DNA of 64,000 nt from SKPT01 sp040905445 (GTDB taxonomy: Bacteria; Planctomycetota; Phycisphaerae; Phycisphaerales; Phycisphaeraceae), in NCBI GenBank assembly GCA_040905445.1, contig JBBDRN010000049.1:1-64000 (forward strand). Direction: 5' to 3'. Shown here in pieces: positions 7,522 through 14,296 of the stretch. The number at the start of each line of letters is the position of its first letter. Position 1 is the stretch's first letter. The position numbers and the translations under genes were made by a program. The notes under the pieces were generated by a model that ran no database searches, was not told the DNA's origin, and worked only from the letters and a program-made list of their open reading frames with translations.

Positions 7522-8592
7522 ATGAGCGAGACGCGACCGATCCGATACGGCATCGTGGGCCTGGGCCGGGCCGGCTGGAACATCCACGTCAGGCACCTTC
7601 GCGACCGGGACGACGCCGTCGTCGCCGCGGTCGTCGATCCTGAGCCGGAGCGGTGCGCCGAGGCGAAGGCGGAGTTCGACTGCGCCTGCTACGAGAGCCT
7701 CGACGAGCTCATCGCCGACGACAGCATTGACGTCGTCGTCGTCGCCACGCCGTCGCACCTTCACGCCTCGGACTCCATCGCGGCGATGCGGGCGGGCAAG
7801 GACGTGGTCGTCGAGAAGCCGATGGCCCTGGACCTGGACGAGGCGGACACCATCCTGTCGGCGTGGCGCGAGACGGGCAAACACCTGTTCGTGCATCAGA
7901 GCCGGCGCTTCACCAACGAGTACTGGCACCTCAAGCACGTGATCGACTCGGGACAGATCGGGCGGGTGTATCACATCCGCGCGTACATGAGCCGCTTCGC
8001 CCGCCGCAACGACTGGCAGACGCTGCGCAAGTTCGGCGGGGGGCTGCTCAACAACCACGGCTCGCACTTTCTCGACATGCTGCTGCAACTGATCGACTCG
8101 CCGGTGCGCGACGTGTGGGGCGACCTCAAGCAGGTCGCGTCGGCGGGCGATGTGGAGGACCACGTCAAGGCGCTCCTGCGCGGGGAGAACGGCACGACGA
8201 TCGACATGGAGATATCCACTGCGCAGAACATCGACCCGGCCCTGCCGACCTGGATCCTGTGCGGCACGCATGGCACGCTGACGTGCAGCGGCAAGGAGTC
8301 GACCATCCGCTGGTTCGACCCCGACAAGGTCGCGCCGCTGGAGGTCGACACGGGCCCGGCGGCTGGCCGCAGCTACACCAACGACGACAAGCTGCCGTGG
8401 CAGGAGGAAACGGTGCCGGCCAAGGGACCGACGAGGCTGTCGTTTTATGACAACGTCACCGGCGTGCTGCGGCGCGGCGAGGCGATGCACGTCACGCCCG
8501 AGTCGGTGCGCGAGCTCATTCGCGTCGTCGCGGAGATCCGGCGCGGCTCAGGCTTCGAGGAAGGCGCGCCGGCGACGGCCGCGGCGCGGTAG
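7522..8592 (+). CDS. Gfo/Idh/MocA family oxidoreductase
   Basis: A 356-residue NAD(P)-dependent dehydrogenase-like protein. The Rossmann half starts IRYGIVGLGRAGWNIHVRHL with the GxGxxG-type loop. The EKPMALD motif (about residues 100-106) carries the Lys of this family. The second half is the usual beta-sheet substrate domain (FGGGLLNNHGSHFLDML). Such enzymes oxidise or reduce sugars, inositols or related compounds, but the substrate cannot be read from sequence. The ATG at 7522 follows CGGAGAG; the longer open frame upstream is GC-rich shadow. It appears monocistronic and is followed by a dense array of palindromic repeats. Confidence 0.9.
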   Translation: MSETRPIRYGIVGLGRAGWNIHVRHLRDRDDAVVAAVVDPEPERCAEAKAEFDCACYESLDELIADDSIDVVVVATPSHLHASDSIAAMRAGKDVVVEKPMALDLDEADTILSAWRETGKHLFVHQSRRFTNEYWHLKHVIDSGQIGRVYHIRAYMSRFARRNDWQTLRKFGGGLLNNHGSHFLDMLLQLIDSPVRDVWGDLKQVASAGDVEDHVKALLRGENGTTIDMEISTAQNIDPALPTWILCGTHGTLTCSGKESTIRWFDPDKVAPLEVDTGPAAGRSYTNDDKLPWQEETVPAKGPTRLSFYDNVTGVLRRGEAMHVTPESVRELIRVVAEIRRGSGFEEGAPATAAAR

Positions 8593-8617
8593 GGGGTACG
8601 CGCGCACTGTGCCGGAT

Positions 8618-8696
8618 GTAGGATGGGTGAAGCGAAGCGCAACCCACCATCCCCGTAGTCCGCGATGGGTTGCGCTTCGCTTCACCCACCCTATGC
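8618..8696. repeat. Intergenic palindrome, GGGTGAAGCGAAGCGCAACCC family
   Basis: Arms GGATGGGTGAAGCGAAGCG and CGCTTCGCTTCACCCACC flank a short centre and would form a long hairpin. A half copy (GTCGCGCTTCGCTTCACCCA) recurs at about 8858-8880. It lies just after the oxidoreductase stop. No coding potential. Confidence 0.8.
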
Positions 8697-8730
8697 AGAG
8701 TCAGAGCATCGCCTTGAGCGGTGTGGCGGC

Positions 8731-8823
8731 GGGTGCCACTGACAAGGCCGACTTCGGCCTTGTCAGTGCTTGCCGTCGGTCGCACTGACAAGCTCCGCGG
8801 ACTCCGCTTGTCAGTGGCACCCC
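8731..8823. repeat. Intergenic palindromic element, GGTGCCACTGACAAG family, copy 1
   Basis: Outer arms GGGTGCCACTGACAAG and CTTGTCAGTGGCACCC enclose two further inner hairpins (GACAAGGCCGA-CTTCGGCCTTGTC and GACAAGCTCCGC-GGACTCCGCTTGTC). A second copy lies at 33475-33565 after rnc. The outer GTGCCACTG ends are shared with the element at 24264, 44231 and 45114. Confidence 0.85.
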
Positions 8824-8889
8824 GCGCGGAATCCACCGTCGCCGGTGATTCGCGTGGGTCGCGCTTCGCTTCACCCACTCTACACAAGG

Positions 8890-9399
8890 TCAAAGCATCG
8901 CCTTCAGCGGTGTCGCCAGCTCATCGAACGCCTTGGCGGGGATGCTCACGGTGTTCCACTTCGCGCTGCGGCGGCGCATGTGCTCGCGGTAGGCGGACAG
9001 CGTCACACCGAGCACGGCATACCAGCGATCGCCAAACGTGAACACCTCGTGAAAGAGGGCGTCGGGCGGCTGGGCATCGCACCAGAACAGAAACGCGAAC
9101 GCCGCCTCGAAGCCGTCGCCGAAGATCCCGCGCCACGTCTCGAGGCAGCGCACGTCCTCGTCGGTGACCCAGTTCTGCATGCCGCGGCCGGTGCGGGCGG
9201 TGTGCTTGCGGCCCTTGACGTCGATGAGCAGGTTGGGGCCCGTCGACGAGTAGACGACGAAGTCGAAGCTCTTGAGCTTGCGCGGGACGGTGGCGCCGTG
9301 CACGGCGCGCTTGGCCTCGTCCACGGCCACGTAGGGGATGGCGTTGGCGCGGAGATAATGCTCGAAGGCGGCGTCGTAGTGGAAGCGGCGCTGGGCCAT
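8890..9399 (-). CDS. HYExAFE family protein (nuclease-like)
   Basis: A 169-residue protein beginning MAQRRFHYDAAFEHYLRA, the HYExAFE signature of a family known mainly from planctomycetes. The centre has FDFVVYSSTGPNLLIDVKGR (residues about 45-64), with the spacing of a PD-(D/E)xK nuclease core (D...DxK). Later regions are rich in aromatics. Nuclease activity is my inference from the DVKGR motif; no substrate or partner is known. The stop lies just inside the palindrome-rich interval, and hisS follows downstream on the same strand after another palindrome. No ribosome-binding site stands out, so the start is the first Met of the signature. Confidence 0.8.
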   Translation of the reverse strand: MAQRRFHYDAAFEHYLRANAIPYVAVDEAKRAVHGATVPRKLKSFDFVVYSSTGPNLLIDVKGRKHTARTGRGMQNWVTDEDVRCLETWRGIFGDGFEAAFAFLFWCDAQPPDALFHEVFTFGDRWYAVLGVTLSAYREHMRRRSAKWNTVSIPAKAFDELATPLKAML

Positions 9400-9436
9400 G
9401 AGGGCAGTGTCGTGCGGGGGACGCGTGGGTGCAAGC

Positions 9437-9502
9437 GTAGGGTCCGCTGTGCGGACCTTGCCGGGGGCGCGGCCGGGGATGGTCCGCCACAGCGGACCCT
9501 AC
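9437..9502. repeat. Intergenic palindrome, GTAGGGTCCGCTGTGCGGACC family, copy 1
   Basis: Arms GTAGGGTCCGCTGTGCGGAC and GTCCGCCACAGCGGACCCTAC around a GC-rich centre, located between the HYExAFE gene and hisS. A second complete copy is at 45206-45272 and half copies are at 48250 and about 42184. Confidence 0.85.
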
Positions 9503-10794
9503 AGGCGTGCGGCAACGTCGCTCAGGGTGACCGCCTCCTGCTCACCGGTGTCGAGGTTCTTGAGCTGCGCCTGGCCGGCGGGAGCGTCGTCGTCGAGGAT
9601 CAGCGCGTAGCGGGCGCGGGCGGTGCCGGCGTCCTTGAGCAGCTTGCCGAGGTTGCGCGTCGCCTTGTACGTCAGCCGGGCGTGGATGCCGGCCCGGCGC
9701 AGGCCGGCGACGGTGCGGTGGAGGTGGTCGCTGCCGGCGTCGGTGATGGCGACGACGTAGACGTCGGGGCGCGGGCTGACGTCGGCGGGGACGAGGCCCT
9801 TGTCCTCGAGGACGTTGCTGAGCACGACATCGCCCATGCCAAAGCCGACCGCGGGCGTGGGCGGGCCGCCGAAGAGCTCGATGAGCTGGTCGTATCGCCC
9901 GCCGCCGGCCATGGCGCGTTCGACGCCGGCGACCTCGTGGATCTCGAAGACGGTGCCGGTGTAGTAGGCGAGGCCGCGGACGATGCCGAGGTCGTACTCG
10001 CACCAGTCGTCGAGGCCGAAGGCGCGGAGCTGGTGGTCGAGCGACTCGAGCTCGCCGAGCTCGCTGTCGTCGATGCCCAGGCTGCGCCGCATGGAGCCGA
10101 GGCCGCCGGGCTGGTACTTGTAGCGGCAGGTCTGGTCGAAGCGAGCGACGCGCGACGGGTCGAGGCCCAACTCGCCCGCCTGCTTCTGGAAGGCGTCGCC
10201 GTCGAGCTTGTCGCGCCGGTCGAGCAGGTCGAACGCGTCGAGCATGCGGCCTTCGGGCACACCGAGCTTGGCGAGCACGTGGCGGACGGTCTGGCGGTGG
10301 CTGACCTTCACGCGCACGTGCTCGGGGCCGAGGCCCAACTCCTGCAACAGGTCGACAGCGACGAGGATGCACTCGGCGTCGGCGATGGGGCTCGATTTGG
10401 GGTCCGCGCCGAGGATGTCAACGTTCCACTGCCAGAATTCGCGCAGCCGGCCACGCTGCGGTCGCTCCGCGCGGCAGAGGTTGGGCGTGCAGAACCACTT
10501 GATCGGCTTGGGCAGGGCCGAGGCCTGCTCGGCGACCATCCGGGCGAGCGTGGGCGTAAACTCGGGGCGGATGGCGAGCTCCCGCCCGCCGCGGTCCTCG
10601 AAGTGGAACAGCTCGCCGACGATCCCCTCGCCCGACTTGACCTTGTACAGCTCGAGCGGCTCGAAGATCGGGCCGTCGATCTGCTCGAAGCCGTGGCGGA
10701 TCGAGACGCGTCGCCAGGCGTCGACGAGGTGGTTGCGCCAGGCCATCTGGCGGGGATAGAAGTCGCGCGTGCCTCGGGGGGCGTGGAGTTTCAT
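9499..10794 (-). CDS. hisS: Histidyl-tRNA synthetase
   Basis: A 431-residue class II aminoacyl-tRNA synthetase that charges tRNA-His in the cytoplasm. Motif 1 region: PRGTRDFYPRQMAWRNHLVD. Motif 2: CRAERPQRGRLREFWQWN. The histidine-binding block is GLAYYTGTVFEIHEV. Motif 3 region: GGGRYDQLIELFGGPPTPAV followed by GFGMGDVVL. The C-terminal anticodon-binding domain (DVYVVAITDAGSDH to the end) is present, so the gene is full length. ATG at 10794. It lies downstream of ubiE on the same strand with a 107-bp gap that contains an AAGGGGCTAGGGG-type repeat. Confidence 0.97.
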   Translation of the reverse strand: MKLHAPRGTRDFYPRQMAWRNHLVDAWRRVSIRHGFEQIDGPIFEPLELYKVKSGEGIVGELFHFEDRGGRELAIRPEFTPTLARMVAEQASALPKPIKWFCTPNLCRAERPQRGRLREFWQWNVDILGADPKSSPIADAECILVAVDLLQELGLGPEHVRVKVSHRQTVRHVLAKLGVPEGRMLDAFDLLDRRDKLDGDAFQKQAGELGLDPSRVARFDQTCRYKYQPGGLGSMRRSLGIDDSELGELESLDHQLRAFGLDDWCEYDLGIVRGLAYYTGTVFEIHEVAGVERAMAGGGRYDQLIELFGGPPTPAVGFGMGDVVLSNVLEDKGLVPADVSPRPDVYVVAITDAGSDHLHRTVAGLRRAGIHARLTYKATRNLGKLLKDAGTARARYALILDDDAPAGQAQLKNLDTGEQEAVTLSDVAARL

Positions 10795-10901
10795 GGGAAG
10801 GGGCTAGGGGTTAGGGACAAGGGGCTAGGGGGGGGTGGCGAGCGGGACAGTCTCGCCCATCGGCGGGGTAAAAGCAATCGGCGCACGGCTTGCCCTTCGG
10901 G

Positions 10902-11687
10902 TCAAGCCGTGGCACCCGGCGTGGCGGGGGCGGGCTTTGTGCCGCGATAGCAGATGGCGATGCCCAGGGTCAGGGCCTTGTCGATGACGTCGGTGAAGCC
11001 GGCCGCGCCGATCTGCTCGATCAGGGCGTCGCGGCTCAGGAACGTGTTGACGCTCTGCGGCAGGTAGTTGTACGCGCCGCTGCGGTCGCGGGCGATGAGC
11101 GCAGCCGTGCGCGGCATGACGTGCCGGAAGTAGAAGTTGTACCCCGCCCGCAGCACCCGGCTGCGCGGCAGGGAGAACTCCAGAATGATCAGCCGCCCGC
11201 CCGGCCGCAGCACGCGGTGAAACTCCGCCAAGGCGCGGCGCGGGTCGGCGACGTTGCGGATGCCGAACGCGATGCTCACGACGTCGACGCTCGCATCGGG
11301 CAGCGGGAGCCTCATCGCGTCGCCCGCGTGGTAGGCGAGGCCGGTGTCGGTGTCGCGGCGCTTGGCCTGCGCGACACGGAGCATGTTGACGGTGAAGTCG
11401 CTGCCGATGACGCGGCGGGCGCCGCCGTCGACGAAGGCGAGGCTGAGGTCGCCCGTGCCGCACGCGACGTCGAGGATGGTGTCGCCGGGCTGGACGTCCG
11501 CCATGCGCACGGCGGCGCGGCGCCAGGCCTGGTCGCGCCCCAGCGAGTGCAGGCGGTTGTTCAGGTCGTAGCTGTCGGCGATCGCGGCGAACATGCGCTC
11601 GACCCGCCGGGCCTTGTCAGGCGCGGCGTGCGGGTTGGCGAGGTCGGGCGTGGACCAGGCGGGCTGGTTGGTGTCGGTGGAATTCAA
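10902..11687 (-). CDS. ubiE: UbiE/MenG-type quinone C-methyltransferase
   Basis: A 261-residue class I SAM methyltransferase. Motif I is ILDVACGTGDLSLAFVDGGA. The UbiE-specific blocks are RVERMFAAIADSYDLNNRLH near the N-terminus, DAMRLPLPDASVDVVSIAFG then IRNVADPRRALAEFHRVLRP, and ALIARDRSGAYNYLPQSV. It would methylate demethylmenaquinone or a 2-polyprenyl benzoquinol; which one depends on the host quinone. The start is odd. The only usable start upstream of Met32 is TTG at 11687, which lies inside an AATTC-type repeat, and an in-frame TGA sits immediately before it. No ribosome-binding site is visible. Confidence 0.92.
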   Translation of the reverse strand: MNSTDTNQPAWSTPDLANPHAAPDKARRVERMFAAIADSYDLNNRLHSLGRDQAWRRAAVRMADVQPGDTILDVACGTGDLSLAFVDGGARRVIGSDFTVNMLRVAQAKRRDTDTGLAYHAGDAMRLPLPDASVDVVSIAFGIRNVADPRRALAEFHRVLRPGGRLIILEFSLPRSRVLRAGYNFYFRHVMPRTAALIARDRSGAYNYLPQSVNTFLSRDALIEQIGAAGFTDVIDKALTLGIAICYRGTKPAPATPGATA

Positions 11688-11710
11688 AATTCAGAATTCA
11701 AAATTCAGAA
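11681..11710. repeat. AATTCAAAATTCAG short repeat overlapping the ubiE start
   Basis: A run of AATTCAAAATTCAGAATTCA units, strongly AT-rich against the background. A longer copy is at 53517-53551. Its reverse strand supplies the TTG start of ubiE. Confidence 0.8.
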
Positions 11711-11739
11711 AGTGGGAAGCAGCCGTTCGCTCTTAGCCA

Positions 11740-12639
11740 TCAGCCATCCTGCTGCTGCTGTTCCGGGTCGTGGCTTGGCGGGGGGAGGGTCGGCAACTCG
11801 TTGAGCACCGTCTCGCGGAAGCGGGGCTCGTGGAGGCTGTAGCGGCCCGGCTCGTCGCGGTCGGGGTAGCGGTCCACGATGATCGCCTGGATCCGGTCAA
11901 TGCGGCTCTCCGGGTGCGGGTGCGTGGCGAAGAACTCGAAGCCCGGGTAGCTGCCCGACGCGCGGGCGAGGATCTCCATGAGCTGGGCGGCCCCGTCGGG
12001 GTGGTAGCCGAGCTGGGTCATGTAGCGCATGCCCAACTCGTCGGCGGCATGCTCCTGGTCGCGGCTGAAGGTCAGCAGGTAGACGTTGGTGCCCAGGCCG
12101 AGCACCTTCACCCAGGTCTCGTAGTCGGCGCCGGCCGCGACGCCGAGCAGGCCCAGGCCCATCTCCGCAGCGGCGGCGCGGGTCATCTGCCGGCCGAGGT
12201 GCTCGTCGGTGACGTGCCCGATCTCGTGGCCGAGCACCGCGGCGAGTTGGGCTTCGTTGGTCATCTCGGCGAGCAGGCCGCGGCTGACGAACACCTTGCC
12301 CCCCGGCAGGGCGAAGGCGTTGAGGATGGGCGAGTCGACGACGAAGAACTCCCAGGGCAGGTGCGGCCGCTCGCTGAGGGTGGCGAGCTGCTCGCCGAGG
12401 TCGCGGACGTATTGGCGGATCTGGCTGGAAGGGATCTCTCCGCCGAACGCTTCAAGGAACGCGGGAGCCTCTTGCTCGCCGATCTGGATCTCCTCCGGCT
12501 CGGTCAGGGCGTTGAGGTGGGTCTCGCCGGTGGCGGGACTGGTGCTGCAGCCGGCGGCGAGGCCGGCGCTGAGGCCCGCGGCGAGGCAGAGCCGCAGGCA
12601 GGCGAGCAGGGGGCGGGGGGCGGATCGGAGCGGCGGCAT
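11740..12639 (-). CDS. M48 family zinc metallopeptidase lipoprotein
   Basis: A 299-residue BepA/YfgC- or LoiP-like peptidase. The N-terminal hydrophobic segment ends in LAAGC (Cys31), a lipobox. The zinc site is VLGHEIGHVTDEHLG (HEIGH at 138-142) with the third ligand in FSRDQEHAADELGMRYM. The C-terminus has FATHPHPESRIDRIQAI, characteristic of M48 peptidases. Family members act in the periplasm or on the outer membrane in protein quality control. The tail is glutamine-rich (EQQQQDG). ATG at 12639. It is followed by ubiE on the same strand after 52 bp, although the functions look unrelated. Confidence 0.92.
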   Translation of the reverse strand: MPPLRSAPRPLLACLRLCLAAGLSAGLAAGCSTSPATGETHLNALTEPEEIQIGEQEAPAFLEAFGGEIPSSQIRQYVRDLGEQLATLSERPHLPWEFFVVDSPILNAFALPGGKVFVSRGLLAEMTNEAQLAAVLGHEIGHVTDEHLGRQMTRAAAAEMGLGLLGVAAGADYETWVKVLGLGTNVYLLTFSRDQEHAADELGMRYMTQLGYHPDGAAQLMEILARASGSYPGFEFFATHPHPESRIDRIQAIIVDRYPDRDEPGRYSLHEPRFRETVLNELPTLPPPSHDPEQQQQDG

Positions 12640-12804
12640 GGGGCACCTCGTGCGTTGCTGGGGGCAGGGGCGGGACGGAGCGCGCGGGCCGGGGGGTCGT
12701 GTTAAAATGGGCGAGCCGGGGCCGGCGGAGAACCATGATATCGCCCTTGGGTCCGTTTGTGCGGCCTGAGCCCGTTATGGGACCGCGGGGTTGGGCTACA
12801 ACCC

Positions 12805-12837
12805 TTGACAAGAGAGCGTTTTATCGCGATTTTATAC
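12805..12837 (+). promoter_or_regulatory. Candidate promoter for the long leader of the B12-binding-like gene
   Basis: A perfect TTGACA (12805-12810) is followed by the AT-rich segment TTTTATCGCGATTTTATAC. The best -10 by spacing (GATTTT, 17 bp) is weak, and the better-looking TTTATA is 20 bp away. The local AT-rich island stands out in this GC-rich region. No other plus-strand gene begins before 13095. Confidence 0.45.
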
Positions 12838-12879
12838 GTGCGATGGACGAAGGACGCGGCGGGGCGTGGTGGCGGGTCA

Positions 12880-13085
12880 AGAGTTTTCCGCCCCGGGTTC
12901 GATGAATGAGGCAGCCGTCGGCCGTGGGCCGATGGCGGCGCAGCGACCAGCCCGCCTCGGGGGGGAGCCGGTCGGGGAGGGAAGGTTGCGTCGCCGGGTG
13001 CGGATGACCCGGTGAGGACCCGTAACGCGGGACGGACATGGCCGTCCGCCCGTGGCCTTACCCGAAGTCCGTGTCCGCGACACAC
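12880..13085 (+). ncRNA. Candidate structured 5' leader RNA
   Basis: Between the candidate promoter and the gene at 13095 lie at least four consecutive hairpins: GCCGTCGGCC-GTG-GGCCGATGGC (12914-12936), CGACC...GGTCG just after it, CCGGGT-7 nt-ACCCGG, and GGACGG...CCGTCC. None matches a riboswitch I can recognise. In particular there is no B12 box, although the downstream protein has a cobalamin-binding-like fold. The GC-rich background makes hairpins easy to find, so this is only a candidate. Confidence 0.3.
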
Positions 13086-13094
13086 TTGGAGAAG

Positions 13095-13811
13095 ATGATG
13101 GCAACGCAGCGTAATCACCTGCTCGAGCAGTTCTTCAACAGCCTGATCTCGGGCGACCGTGCCGGGGCGCGCGACGTGGTGGACCAGGTGCTGGAGGCCG
13201 ACTGCCCCGCCCCGCGGGTGCTCAGCCACCTGTTCTGGCCGGCGCTGGAGCAGATTCAGAACCTCTACCGCCACGACCAGCTCACCGCCCTGGCCTACCA
13301 GTACGCCACCCGCCTGCTCCGCCAGCTCGCCGACCAGATGCAGCTCCGGCTCGAGCAGGGCGACCGCAACGGCACGACCGTGCTGGTGGCCTCCGGCGAC
13401 GAGCAGTCCGAGGAGCTCGCGGCCCAGATGGCGGCCGACCTGCTCGAAGCCGACGGCTACACCGTCTACTTCGTCGGTGGCGGCGTGGCCAACGATGAGA
13501 TCGTCGAGCAGCTCGGGCACCTCAATGCCGAGAAGCTGGTGATCTTCGGCGCCGTCGCCCAGACGGTGCCCTACACGCGGCTGCTGATCGATCGCCTGCA
13601 CGATATCGGCGCGTGTCCGAAGCTGCAGGTCGTGGTCGGCGGGGGCGTGTTCAATCGGGCGGACGGCCTGGCCGAGGAGATCGGCGCCGACCTCTGGGCC
13701 AAGGACCCGGCCGAGCTCGTCGAGCTGCTGCAGGAACAGCCGCAGCGCCGGATGACCAGCGACCAGCGGACCGTGGGCCGACGCCGCCGGGCCGCGAGCG
13801 ACGCGGCATAG
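13095..13811 (+). CDS. Cobalamin-binding-domain-like (MtaC/CarH-type) protein
   Basis: A 238-residue protein. Residues about 5-85 form a helical cap like that of corrinoid proteins (HLLEQFFNSLISGDRAGARD, LSHLFWPALEQIQNLYRHDQ). Residues 90-215 form a Rossmann-like B12-binding fold (TTVLVASGDEQSEELAAQMA, LLEADGYTVYFVGGGVANDE, and VVVGGGVFNRADGLAEEIGA). The usual DxHxxG or ExxH element that ligates cobalt is replaced by GDEQSEE, so the axial His is absent and B12 may not be bound. The C-terminus is basic. Two adjacent ATGs (13095, 13098) follow GGAG. It may be a sensor or regulatory protein. It stands alone between the M48 gene and tRNA-Leu. Confidence 0.8.
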   Translation: MMATQRNHLLEQFFNSLISGDRAGARDVVDQVLEADCPAPRVLSHLFWPALEQIQNLYRHDQLTALAYQYATRLLRQLADQMQLRLEQGDRNGTTVLVASGDEQSEELAAQMAADLLEADGYTVYFVGGGVANDEIVEQLGHLNAEKLVIFGAVAQTVPYTRLLIDRLHDIGACPKLQVVVGGGVFNRADGLAEEIGADLWAKDPAELVELLQEQPQRRMTSDQRTVGRRRRAASDAA

Positions 13812-13911
13812 GCAAAAGTCGGCAGGGGGCAGACGGCAGCCAGGCGGCGAGGCGATGGCGCGGCTGTTGGCGGCGATCCTCCGGCCTACCCCCGGCGGCT
13901 GAACAGCGCCC

Positions 13912-13939
13912 TCGACAAAACCTGGCCCATGCTTATACT
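13912..13939 (+). promoter_or_regulatory. Sigma-70-type promoter of tRNA-Leu
   Basis: TCGACA (13912-13917), a 16-bp spacer and TATACT (13934-13939), ending 32 bp before the mature tRNA. This is a good housekeeping match in an otherwise GC-rich stretch. Confidence 0.7.
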
Positions 13940-13971
13940 GTGTGGTTCCCCGGCCAAGTGCCGGGCGCCGC

Positions 13972-14057
13972 GCGGCCGTGGCGGAATTGGCAGACGCGCC
14001 AGGTTGAGGGCCTGGTGGGGATAAAACCCCGTGGAGGTTCGACTCCTCTCGGCCGCA
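13972..14057 (+). tRNA. tRNA-Leu (anticodon GAG)
   Basis: A class II tRNA with acceptor GCGGCCG/CGGCCGC, anticodon stem CCAGG/CCTGG around TTGAGGG (anticodon GAG, reads CTC/CTT), a long variable arm, T-arm GGAGG-TTCGACT-CCTCT, and discriminator A at 14057. CCA is not encoded. An apparent terminator follows 50 bp downstream. Confidence 0.96.
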
Positions 14058-14107
14058 TTGCCCGCTGATTCAGCTCGCAGCGATTTCGCAAACCCCTCGC
14101 ATCCGCC

Positions 14108-14143
14108 GAAGCCCACGGATTGAATCCGTGGGCTTCTTCGTTG
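14108..14143 (+). terminator. Rho-independent-type terminator after tRNA-Leu
   Basis: The hairpin GAAGCCCACGGATT-TG-AATCCGTGGGCTTC is followed by TTCGTTG. The same CCCACGGATT / AATCCGTGGG arms recur in degenerate form at about 41315 and 42119, so this may also be a repeat family that works as terminators. Confidence 0.7.
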
Positions 14144-14296
14144 GGGAGCGGCGCCATCGCTGCGGTAGACGCTCCTAATCCTGATCCTGGTTCCTAATCC
14201 TGATCCGGTTTCGCCTATTTGGGGGAGGATTAGGAGTTGGACTGCGCGATCGCCATCCGGAGGTGAATAAACGGCGCAGGCAACGCCCGCGCTCCG

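Noticed and set aside
8770..10950. 726-codon open frame on the plus strand opposite hisS
   Set aside because: It lies antisense to the clear histidyl-tRNA synthetase and has the His/Val/Glu-rich composition of an antisense shadow in GC-rich DNA.
12880..13085. Cobalamin riboswitch before the B12-binding-like gene
   Set aside because: The conserved B12 box and its companion helices are not found, although the region is structured.
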